From: Novosphingobium sp. CECT 9465
Lineage (GTDB): Bacteria; Pseudomonadota; Alphaproteobacteria; Sphingomonadales; Sphingomonadaceae
Assembly: GCF_920987055.1 (NCBI RefSeq)
Contig: NZ_CAKLBX010000001.1
Span: 1,784,501 to 1,848,500, forward strand
Length of the DNA stretch: 64,000 nt
Direction of reading: 5' to 3'
The position numbers and the translations under genes were made by a program. Shown here in pieces: positions 57,743-64,000 of the stretch; the stretch's first letter is position 1, and every line of letters begins with the position of its first letter. A model generated the notes under the pieces. That model worked only from the letters and a program-made list of their open reading frames with translations. It was not told the DNA's origin and ran no database searches.

Positions 57743-58420
57743 TTATCCCCGGCGCAAGATTCGCCGGAAATCGTCGTGTTCAAGAACGTGGCGGCCACGC
57801 TGCCTGTTGCCCGCCAGTGTCAGGATCACCCGTGCAAGATCGCCCGCCCGTGCCGATCGGTACTTGCGCAGGGAACCCTGCATGAGCAGATCGAGCACCG
57901 GACTGAAAATGGCGCCCCAGCGCTCCGCCGGGCGTGGCGGTCCGTCGCGGTGGCCGCGCAGCAGCCCCGGCCGCAGGATATCGAGCCTGTCGAAGTGCAG
58001 CTTCGCCAGCTTGTCCTCCACCTCGCCCTTGACCGAGCGGTAGAAATTTTTCGACGAGAACCGGGCGCCTACCGATGACACCACGATCAGTTGCTGCGCC
58101 CCCGCAGCCTTGGCCGCAGCAGCACATTCCAGCACCAGATCGTGATCCACTGCCCGGAATGCTGCCTTGTCTCCGCCCACGGCCTTGATCGTGGTGCCAA
58201 GTGCGATGACGACCGCATGAGGACGGCCGGCGGCAATGGCATCGGGCCAGTGCCCGGTATCGGACAGCAGCATTTCCATGCGCGCGCCCTTGGGCAGCGG
58301 CACTTCGCGGCGGGCAACGGCGACCAGATGAATGTCATGCCGCCCTACCGCCTCAGCCATGACCGCGCGCCCGATCAATCCGGTAGCACCGACGAGAACC
58401 ACACGCGTCTGCTCAGGCAT
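57743..58420 (-). CDS. NAD(P)-binding protein, NmrA/HTATIP2-like atypical SDR
   Basis: A 225-residue Rossmann protein: VVLVGATGLIGRAVMAEA (GxxGxxG), LVAVARREV, then QQLIVVSSVGARFSSKNFY and RSVKGEVEDKL, where Tyr and Lys are spaced as in atypical SDRs of the HTATIP2/YbjT group. Oxidoreductase or regulatory function unknown. The start ATG at 58420 overlaps the dGTPase gene by 8 nt; the frame runs 13 codons more. Last gene before the riboswitch. Confidence 0.8.
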   Translation of the reverse strand: MPEQTRVVLVGATGLIGRAVMAEAVGRHDIHLVAVARREVPLPKGARMEMLLSDTGHWPDAIAAGRPHAVVIALGTTIKAVGGDKAAFRAVDHDLVLECAAAAKAAGAQQLIVVSSVGARFSSKNFYRSVKGEVEDKLAKLHFDRLDILRPGLLRGHRDGPPRPAERWGAIFSPVLDLLMQGSLRKYRSARAGDLARVILTLAGNRQRGRHVLEHDDFRRILRRG

Positions 58421-59588
58421 TGCGCAGCCCCTCAGGCGCTTCGCCGAACAGGCGAGCATAGCTGTCGATAGCGTAACGATCGGTCATGCCGGAGATGAAA
58501 TCGGCGATGTGCCGTGTGCGCGCGGGCTGTGCTTCGGGCAGCGTCGCTCGCCAGCTTGGCGGCATCTGCGAAGGATCGGAGACGTAAGCCGCAAACAGCG
58601 CTGCGATCACGTCGCGCGCACGGTCTGCCGTCGCGCGCTGTTCATCGTGCAGGTAAAGCCGGTCGTACATGAACCGCTTGAGCGCGCGCTCCTCCTCGCC
58701 CATCGCACTCGAAAATGTGGCAATCGGTGCGGTCAGCGCGCGTACATCCTCGACGCTGGCGACGCCCGTTTCGGCAATGCGGTGGCGGGTCTGTGCGATC
58801 ACATCGTTGACCATCCGCCCGATCTGCCCACGCACAAGTTCGCGCAAGGCCCGCTCCTGTGGTGCGCCGGGATAGCGCCGCTCTATCAGTCGCCACTGAT
58901 CGGCAACCGATGGCAGTTCCAGCAGATCGTCAAGACACAGGAAGCCCGCGCGCAAGCCATCGTCAATGTCGTGATTGTCATAGGCTATATCGTCGGAAAT
59001 CGCAGCCACCTGAGCTTCGAGCGAGGCAAATGTGGTCAGGTCCAGGGGATAGGCTGCATCCAGTTCCTTCAGCGCCCACGCAGGCCCCAGAACCGGTCCA
59101 TTGTGCTTGGCAAGGCCCTCCAGCGTCTCCCACGAAAGATTCAGTCCTTCATGCTCACAGTAAGGGCTTTCGAGCCGCATCAGGACGCGCAAGGTATTGG
59201 CGTTGTGATCGAATCCGCCGGCATCAGCCATCGCGGCTTCAAGCGCATCTTCCCCCGCATGGCCGAACGGCGGGTGCCCGATGTCGTGGGCAAGGCACAG
59301 CGCCTCGGTCAGATCCTCGTCCAGCCCCAGCGCCCGCGCGATCACGCGGCCGATTTGCGCCACTTCAAGGCTGTGCGTCAACCGGACGCGGTAGTGATCG
59401 CCATCGGGCGCGATGAACACCTGCGTCTTGTGGCGCAAGCGGCGGAACGCGATGGAATGAATGATCCGGTCGCGATCACGCTGGAAATCGCTGCGCGGAC
59501 CGCGCGTGGATGCGCCATCACTGCCAAATTCCCGTCCGCGTGACCGCAACGGATCGCTGGCATAAGGCGCGCGGCCTTCGAAGATCAT
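58413..59588 (-). CDS. dgt: Deoxyguanosinetriphosphate triphosphohydrolase-like protein
   Basis: An HD-domain dNTP triphosphohydrolase of 391 residues. DFQRDRDRIIHSIAFRRLRHKTQVF is the family N-terminal block (shown: RDRIIHSIAFRRLRHKTQVF), RLTHSLEVAQIGR gives the first His, and LAHDIGHPPFGHAGE the HD pair. Later ISDDIAYDNHDIDD provides the fourth metal Asp. These proteins are dGTPases or broad dNTPases, and in alphaproteobacteria are often called dgt-like. ATG 59588 begins MIFEGRAPYA; a longer open frame precedes it. 4 nt after the racemase-like gene. Confidence 0.92.
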   Translation of the reverse strand: MIFEGRAPYASDPLRSRGREFGSDGASTRGPRSDFQRDRDRIIHSIAFRRLRHKTQVFIAPDGDHYRVRLTHSLEVAQIGRVIARALGLDEDLTEALCLAHDIGHPPFGHAGEDALEAAMADAGGFDHNANTLRVLMRLESPYCEHEGLNLSWETLEGLAKHNGPVLGPAWALKELDAAYPLDLTTFASLEAQVAAISDDIAYDNHDIDDGLRAGFLCLDDLLELPSVADQWRLIERRYPGAPQERALRELVRGQIGRMVNDVIAQTRHRIAETGVASVEDVRALTAPIATFSSAMGEEERALKRFMYDRLYLHDEQRATADRARDVIAALFAAYVSDPSQMPPSWRATLPEAQPARTRHIADFISGMTDRYAIDSYARLFGEAPEGLRNA

Positions 59589-59592
59589 GGGT

Positions 59593-60282
59593 TTACCCGA
59601 TAATCCAGTCAACTGCCGCCTCGGCATGGATGCGGGTGCAGTCATAGATCGGCAGGACATTGGCATCGACGTCGATCACCATGTCAAGTTCGGTGCAGCC
59701 CAGAACAGCTGCCTGCGCGCCGCGATTGCCCATGGAAGTCAGCATCGTCTTCAGCGTCCGCTCCGCTGCGCGCGTGGCCTTGCCCTGCATGAGTTCTTCG
59801 TAAATGATCCGGTCGACTTCCTCGACCTCTTCCATCACCGGTGGCAGCAGCGTCACCCCATGAGCGACAAGGCGTTTGCGGTAGAAGCTTTCCATCACGA
59901 CGTTGCGTGTGCCCAGAAGCGTTGCGCTGGTCACGCCATTGGCCTGCATCCTTGCGCCCACCACATCGGCAATGTGGATCACCGGCACGGACACAGCCTC
60001 GGCCACCTTGTCATAGACCTTGTGCATCGAATTGGCGCCGATCAGCAGCGCGGTCGCTCCGGCCTGTTCAAGGCGGCGCGCGCTGTCCGACAAGACATCG
60101 GCGGCATGCGCCCATTGTTCCGGCGTGGACAGGCGGACCAGATCGGTGAAATCCAGACTTTCGATCAGCAGTGGCGCACTGGCCAGCTTGCTTGTCCGCG
60201 CCTGCACCAGCTGGTTGATGTCTTCGTAGTATGTGCGGGTCGAAACCCAGCTCATCCCGCCGATAAGGCCGATCTTGCGCAA
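59593..60282 (-). CDS. Aspartate/glutamate racemase-family protein with altered first active-site motif
   Basis: A 229-residue protein of the Asp/Glu racemase superfamily (YgeA-like): RKIGLIGGMSWVSTRTYYEDIN, LLIESLDFTDLVRL, and the second catalytic Cys in AVLGCTELDMV. The first catalytic motif, usually (C/T)NTxH, reads LIGANSMHKV, with Ala where Cys or Thr acts as acid/base. A one-cysteine family member such as arylmalonate decarboxylase has a similar loss, so racemisation is doubtful. I start at the TTG 60282, which has GGGGAG 9 nt upstream; an in-frame TTG at 60324 lacks one. Its role is not clear. Confidence 0.8.
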   Translation of the reverse strand: MRKIGLIGGMSWVSTRTYYEDINQLVQARTSKLASAPLLIESLDFTDLVRLSTPEQWAHAADVLSDSARRLEQAGATALLIGANSMHKVYDKVAEAVSVPVIHIADVVGARMQANGVTSATLLGTRNVVMESFYRKRLVAHGVTLLPPVMEEVEEVDRIIYEELMQGKATRAAERTLKTMLTSMGNRGAQAAVLGCTELDMVIDVDANVLPIYDCTRIHAEAAVDWIIG

Positions 60283-60401
60283 AGTCAGATACTCCCCAGG
60301 CTGTTCGCTTCCGGCCTTAGGCAAGCGGGCGCGGCAGGTCCAGAAAAAGGCCGACGGATTTGAGTCTCAACCGCATATGTCGAAACGAACCGCTGAAGGA
60401 T

Positions 60402-60728
60402 TCAATTCTTTTCCGGTGCCAGCCCCATGGCACAAAGCGCGGCGGCGCTGGAGGTGACGCCCAGAAGTTCCGCATCGCCAAGCCGCTTCACCGTTGCCAC
60501 ATAGTCTGCCAGCCCTCGCTTGGTCCCTTGCAGGGCCTGCAACCGCTGCAACTGCCCGATGGACAGGCGATCGGTCATTCGTTCCGCCATGCAGGCGGCG
60601 TTGGAATCCGAAAGCCCGGCATCGACCAGTGCCGATTTCACGCGGCCCTCGGCCAGCTTGGCAGGCGCGCAAGCCCCCATCAGCCCGACCCCTGTAAGGA
60701 GGACGGCAGCGAGGACGCGCCCCATCAT
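60402..60728 (-). CDS. Small lipoprotein, hypothetical
   Basis: A 108-residue protein with a lipoprotein signal (RVLAAVLLTGVGLMGAC, lipobox LMGAC). The mature part is helical (LAEGRVKSALVDAGLSDSNAACMAERMTDRL, LQRLQALQG) with two further cysteines (AACMAER and ALCAMG) that may pair in the periplasm. No known family. The ATG overlaps the pntB stop as TGATG, so it is likely translated with the pnt operon. Confidence 0.7.
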   Translation of the reverse strand: MMGRVLAAVLLTGVGLMGACAPAKLAEGRVKSALVDAGLSDSNAACMAERMTDRLSIGQLQRLQALQGTKRGLADYVATVKRLGDAELLGVTSSAAALCAMGLAPEKN

Positions 60729-62140
60729 CAATGCCCCAGCGACTTGACGATGTCCTCGACCATTTTCTTGGCATCGGCGAGCAGCATCATCGTCTGGTCC
60801 ATGTAGAACACGTCGTTGTCGACACCGGCATAGCCGACCCCGCCCATGCTGCGCTTGACGAAGAAAATCGTCTTGGCCTTATCCACATCGAACACCGGCA
60901 TGCCGTAGATCGGGCTGGATTTGTCGGTCTTGGCTGCCGGGTTCACCACATCGTTCGCGCCGATGATGAAGGCGACGTCTGCTTGCGCGAACTCGCTGTT
61001 GATGTCTTCCAGTTCGAACACTTCGTCATAAGGCACGTTGGCTTCGGCCAGCAGCACGTTCATGTGGCCGGGCATACGGCCCGCGACCGGGTGGATGGCA
61101 TATTTCACGTTGACGCCATGGGCCTTCAACTGATCGCCCATTTCGCGCAGCGCATGTTGGGCCTGCGAAACCGCCATGCCGTAGCCTGGAATGATGATGA
61201 CGTTTTCGGCTTCCTTCATCATGTAAGCCGCGTCTTCGGCCGAGCCGCGCTTCCACGGGCGCTGTTCGCGCGCCTCGCCGCCGCCCGCTTCGGGGCCTGC
61301 ACCGAAACCGCCTGCGATCACCGAAATGAAGCTGCGGTTCATCGCCTTGCACATGATGTACGAAAGGATCGCACCCGACGACCCCACCAGCGCGCCGGTG
61401 ATGATCATCGCGGTGTTGTGGAGCGTGAAGCCCATCGCCGCCGCTGCCCAGCCCGAATAGGAATTGAGCATCGAAACGACCACCGGCATGTCCGCGCCGC
61501 CAATCGGGATGATCAGCAGGAAGCCGATGATGAACGACAGCACGGTGATCGCCACGATCACCCACTGGCTCTGGTCCTGCGTGAAGTACGCCACCAGACC
61601 GAGGATCGCGACCAGCGTGCCAAGGTTCAGTACATGGCGACCCGGCAGCATGATCGGTGCGCCGCTCATCTTGCCTGCCAGCTTCAGGAACGCGATGATG
61701 CTCCCTGAGAACGTGATCGCACCGATGGCAATGCCAAGGCCCATCTCGATGCGGCTCTGCACCTCGATCACGCCATCTGCACCGGCAATGCCGAACGCGA
61801 TGGGGTTAAGATAAGCGGCAAGGCCAACCAGCACCGCCGCAAGGCCCACCAGCGAATGGAATGCAGCAACAAGCTGCGGCATGTCGGTCATCTTGATCTT
61901 GCGCGCGGTGACGAATCCAACGCCACCGCCGATGACCAGCGCGCCGACGATTTCGGGCAGGCTGGCGATCGAGTGCGTGTAAAGCGTGGTCACCATCGCA
62001 ATCGCCATGCCGATCATGCCATAGCGGTTACCCGCGCGTGACGTTGCCGGACTGGACAGGCCGCGCAGCGCAAGGATGAACAGAACACCCGAAACAAGGT
62101 AGGCCAGTGAGGCCCACGAAGGAGTTGCGATGTGCTCCAT
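60728..62140 (-). CDS. pntB: NAD(P) transhydrogenase subunit beta
   Basis: The membrane and NADP-binding subunit of the proton-translocating transhydrogenase. 470 residues: about nine transmembrane helices (TLYTHSIASLPEIVGALVIGGGVG; AVTLPxxx-like helices; PIGGADMPVVVSMLNSYSGWAAAAMGFTLHNT, shown: GGADMPVVVSMLNSYSGWAA) and the C-terminal dIII domain with NVIIIPGYGMAVSQAQHALRE, YAIHPVAGRMPGHMNVLLAEA and DVAFIIGANDVVNPAA. ATG 62140 overlaps the pntAB stop. It makes NADPH from NADH and the proton gradient. Confidence 0.96.
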   Translation of the reverse strand: MEHIATPSWASLAYLVSGVLFILALRGLSSPATSRAGNRYGMIGMAIAMVTTLYTHSIASLPEIVGALVIGGGVGFVTARKIKMTDMPQLVAAFHSLVGLAAVLVGLAAYLNPIAFGIAGADGVIEVQSRIEMGLGIAIGAITFSGSIIAFLKLAGKMSGAPIMLPGRHVLNLGTLVAILGLVAYFTQDQSQWVIVAITVLSFIIGFLLIIPIGGADMPVVVSMLNSYSGWAAAAMGFTLHNTAMIITGALVGSSGAILSYIMCKAMNRSFISVIAGGFGAGPEAGGGEAREQRPWKRGSAEDAAYMMKEAENVIIIPGYGMAVSQAQHALREMGDQLKAHGVNVKYAIHPVAGRMPGHMNVLLAEANVPYDEVFELEDINSEFAQADVAFIIGANDVVNPAAKTDKSSPIYGMPVFDVDKAKTIFFVKRSMGGVGYAGVDNDVFYMDQTMMLLADAKKMVEDIVKSLGH

Positions 62141-62424
62141 CACTTCTTCTCCTTCTTCTTGTACATCGCCAGCATGCGCTCGGTCACGGCAAAGCCGCCA
62201 AAGATGTTGACCGAAGCCAGCACCACCGCGCCAAGCCCCAGCCACTTCGAGACCGCCGAACCCTCAGCCGCCGCAGCAACCAGCGCGCCGACCACGATCA
62301 CCGAGGAGATCGCATTGGTCACCGCCATCAGCGGCGTGTGCAGCGCGGGCGTGACCGACCAGACGACATAATAGCCCACGAAGCAGGCCATCACGAAGAT
62401 CGAGAGAATTGATATGAAGTCCAT
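62140..62424 (-). CDS. pntAB: NAD(P) transhydrogenase subunit alpha part 2 (membrane)
   Basis: A 94-residue membrane protein with three helices: ISILSIFVMACFVGYYVVWSV, TPLMAVTNAISSVIVVGALVAAA (with the conserved LMAVTNAISS) and VVLASVNIFGGFAVTERMLAMYKK. It corresponds to the C-terminal membrane part of E. coli PntA, which is a separate gene in alphaproteobacteria. It normally follows pntAA directly; here a DUF559 gene intervenes, its stop overlapping the ATG by one base. Confidence 0.95.
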   Translation of the reverse strand: MDFISILSIFVMACFVGYYVVWSVTPALHTPLMAVTNAISSVIVVGALVAAAAEGSAVSKWLGLGAVVLASVNIFGGFAVTERMLAMYKKKEKK

Positions 62425-62771
62425 TATTCCCCTTCCTCCCCGGCACGGGGAGGGGGACCATCCGCAGGATGGTGGAGGGGACTCTCCGCCCGCGCGGCAA
62501 TGGCGTCGGCAGTGCCAACGACGTCCGCGAGAATGCGCTTCGCCGAAACCCTCAAAACCCTGTACCCGTTATCTGCCAGGAACTTGAACCTGATGTCGTC
62601 TTTGGTGGCGCGTTCGGTATCGTGAACCCACCCCTCGACCTCGATGACCAGCCTTGCGGCTGAACAATAGAAGTCGGCGATGTAGGGGCCAACCGGATGT
62701 TGCCGGCGGAACTTCAGTCCCCTTGGCCGTTGCCGCAGCACTTGCCACAACATGACCTCAGGCTTTGTCAT
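62424..62771 (-). CDS. DUF559 endonuclease-like protein inserted in the pnt operon
   Basis: A protein of about 115 residues of the DUF559 family (very-short-patch-repair-endonuclease-like). Signature: MTKPEVMLWQVLRQRP, LKFRRQHPVGPYIADFYCSAARLVIEVEG, where Asp...Glu-Val-Glu-Gly resembles the PD-(D/E)xK nuclease core, and then DDIRFKFLADNGYRVLRVSAKRI. The 3' end encodes SPLHHPADGPPPRAGEEGE from one of the flanking repeats. The gene is located between pntAA and pntAB and is bracketed by inverted repeats. ATG 62771 is preceded by GGCGGGA; the open frame runs to 62900 through the right repeat. Function not proven. Confidence 0.85.
   Translation of the reverse strand: MTKPEVMLWQVLRQRPRGLKFRRQHPVGPYIADFYCSAARLVIEVEGWVHDTERATKDDIRFKFLADNGYRVLRVSAKRILADVVGTADAIAARAESPLHHPADGPPPRAGEEGE
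62435..62480. repeat. Inverted 46-nt hairpin repeat, left copy
   Basis: Begins CCTCCCCGGCACGGGGAGG and ends ACCATCCGCAGGATGGTGG plus AGGGG. Two hairpins can form (CTCCCC...GGGGAG and CCATCC-GCA-GGATGG). It lies inside the 3' coding end of the DUF559 gene. Reverse complement of the right copy apart from six differences, several of them in the paired arms of the second hairpin. Confidence 0.9.
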
Positions 62772-62827
62772 TTCCCGCCTGAGTTGGCGGGCGCGGTAAA
62801 CAACGTGGCGCTGCGATGGAGGAGAAG

Positions 62828-62873
62828 CCCCTCCACCCCCCTTCGGGCGGTCCCCCTCCCCGTACCGGGGAGG
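62828..62873. repeat. Inverted 46-nt hairpin repeat, right copy
   Basis: On the minus strand begins CCTCCCCGGTACGGGGAGG, same length as the left copy and inverted with respect to it. The first hairpin is preserved (CTCCCC...GGGGAG); the second reads CCGCCC-GAA-GGGGGG. It lies about 57 nt upstream of the DUF559 ATG and about 24 nt after the pntAA stop. Confidence 0.9.
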
Positions 62874-62896
62874 ATTGGCGACACCGCCGGGTGCGA

Positions 62897-64000
62897 TCAC
62901 CCCAGCAGCCTCTCGCTGACCACCTTGCCGCCCTGCGTCAGGCGGATGGCGTTGCCGATTTCCTCGTCCAGAACAGGCTTGCCCTGCTCCTTATCCCAGA
63001 AAGCCGAGAGGAAGTTGTAAAGATTGCGACTGAACAAGGCCGATGCGTCCGCCGCCAGATGTGCCGGCGTGTTCGAATAGCCGACGATCTTGACGCCGTG
63101 CTTTTCGACCACCTGATCCGCGACAGAACCCTCGACATTCCCACCTTGCGAAACCGCCAGATCGAAGATCACCGAACCCGGCTTCATCGTGGCGATCTGG
63201 ACATCGGAAATCAGCCGCGGTGCAGGCCGTCCCGGAATCAGCGCGGTGGTAATCACGATGTCCTGCTTGGCGATGTGCGCCGAAACCAGTTCGGCCTGCG
63301 CCTTCTGGTATTCCTCCGACATTTCGGTAGCGTAGCCGCCCGCGCCCTCGCCCTCGATCCCGGCGACGTTTTCGACGAAGATCGGCTTGGCGCCGAGCGA
63401 CTGGATCTGTTCCTTCGTCGCCGAGCGCACGTCGGTTGCCGAGACTTGCGCGCCAAGACGGCGGGCTGTGGCTATGGCCTGAAGCCCGGCAACACCGACA
63501 CCCATGACGAAAGCCTTGGCGGCTGAAACCGTGCCCGCCGCCGTCATCATCATCGGGAAAGCGCGACCATAAAGGTTGGCGGCAACCAGAACTGCCTTGT
63601 AGCCCGCAAGATTCGACTGCGACGAAAGGATGTCCATCGATTGCGCGCGCGTGATGCGCGGCATGAATTCCATCGCCAGCGCTTCAAGTCCGGCAGCGGC
63701 ATAAGCTTCCACGCGGTCACGCCTGCCGAACGGGTCCAGCCCTGCCACGACCCACGCGCCTTGCTTTGCGCCGACGAGCAGGTCTGCTTCGGGACCTTGT
63801 ATGCCAAGCACGATGTCGGCATCTTTGGCGGCATCGGCCACGACGATTTCAGCGCCAGCGGCACGATAATCATCGTCACCGATCGAAGCACCTGCGCCGG
63901 CGCCGCTTTCAACGACAACGGTTGCACCAAGGGCGATAAATTTCTTCACGGTTTCCGGCGTCGCCGAAACCCTGCTCTCCCCACTCGCGCGTTCCCGAAG
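62897..64000 (-). CDS. pntAA: NAD(P) transhydrogenase subunit alpha part 1 (5' end outside window)
   Basis: The NAD-binding dI subunit. The frame is open to the edge of the window; the outermost residues read LRERASGESRVSATPETVKKF, the typical start of PntA after a few residues, so only the very beginning is missing. NAD-site segments are visible: VFVMGVGVAGLQAIATARRLGAQVSATDVR (shown: GVGVAGLQAIATARRLGA), RITRAQSMDILSSQSNLAGYKAV and PGSVIFDLAVSQGGNVEG. Length in the window is 367 codons. With pntAB and pntB it forms the transhydrogenase; the DUF559 gene and repeats separate it from pntAB. Confidence 0.95.
   Translation of the reverse strand, partial: LRERASGESRVSATPETVKKFIALGATVVVESGAGAGASIGDDDYRAAGAEIVVADAAKDADIVLGIQGPEADLLVGAKQGAWVVAGLDPFGRRDRVEAYAAAGLEALAMEFMPRITRAQSMDILSSQSNLAGYKAVLVAANLYGRAFPMMMTAAGTVSAAKAFVMGVGVAGLQAIATARRLGAQVSATDVRSATKEQIQSLGAKPIFVENVAGIEGEGAGGYATEMSEEYQKAQAELVSAHIAKQDIVITTALIPGRPAPRLISDVQIATMKPGSVIFDLAVSQGGNVEGSVADQVVEKHGVKIVGYSNTPAHLAADASALFSRNLYNFLSAFWDKEQGKPVLDEEIGNAIRLTQGGKVVSERLLG

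Noticed and set aside
62772-62900. N-terminal extension of the DUF559 gene through the right repeat
   Set aside because: The extension is Gly/Pro-rich repeat-derived sequence; the DUF559 domain begins right after the ATG at 62771, which has a ribosome site. Readthrough cannot be excluded.

Overview
The window reads as one chromosomal piece of a high-GC alphaproteobacterium of the order Sphingomonadales, most like Novosphingobium or a close relative. The reasons are the gene content and style: an E1-beta pyruvate dehydrogenase subunit carrying its own lipoyl domain, a zwf-pgl-edd-glk Entner-Doudoroff cluster resembling that of Zymomonas, a three-gene alphaproteobacterial transhydrogenase, Flp/Tad pilus genes, a folate-dependent TrmFO, and a TonB-receptor-led catabolic locus. 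No rRNA is present, so the genus is inferred. No prophage, CRISPR array or intact insertion sequence was seen.

Layout. 1-6.1 kb: 3' part of gyrA (5' end outside the window), a DUF952 gene, a YhhN-type membrane protein, trmFO, an EF-hand protein and a squalene/phytoene-synthase-like protein. 6.3-9.5 kb: three overlapping TadG/TadE pilus genes. 9.5-12.0 kb: pdhA-pdhB. 12.2-13.5 kb: two identical tRNA-Arg(ACG) genes, a NUDIX gene and two Flp pilins. 13.5-13.75 kb: a terminator and a large palindromic repeat flanked by imperfect direct repeats. 13.8-21.0 kb: M48 peptidase lipoprotein, accA, xerD, a large uncharacterised secreted or periplasmic protein with a small membrane partner, aroK-aroB. 21.0-28.6 kb: enoyl-CoA hydratase-like gene, Entner-Doudoroff operon, GH13 glucosidase.

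28.8-45.3 kb is an accessory catabolic locus. On the minus strand lie an IclR regulator, an MDR dehydrogenase, a VOC protein, a frameshifted MFS transporter, an AraC regulator, a TonB receptor, three tandem cupins resembling 2,4'-dihydroxyacetophenone dioxygenase, an SDR and a zinc alcohol dehydrogenase. Divergent from the IclR gene on the plus strand are a UPF0261/Tm-1-like gene broken by an in-frame amber codon, a three-subunit biotin-dependent carboxylase (BCCP, biotin carboxylase, carboxyltransferase) and a HAD phosphatase. The best reading is catabolism of an aryl ketone or related carbonyl compound; the substrate is not determined by the sequence. Two of its genes are interrupted.

46.4-49.9 kb: a truncated glycosyltransferase remnant followed by an AT-richer three-gene cassette (membrane sulfatase-like protein, YLDPATGS small protein, NoeA-type methyltransferase with a kinase-like N-terminus). 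50-53 kb: cpaF, a small membrane protein, an EamA transporter and an entericidin. 53-57.7 kb: glycine cleavage operon gcvT-gcvH-gcvPA-gcvPB behind a tandem glycine riboswitch. 57.7-60.7 kb: NAD(P)-binding protein, dGTPase-like protein, a racemase-fold protein with an altered active site, a small lipoprotein. 60.7-64 kb: the pnt operon, interrupted between pntAA and pntAB by a DUF559 endonuclease-like gene bracketed by inverted 46-nt hairpin repeats, which I regard as the most unusual structure in the window.
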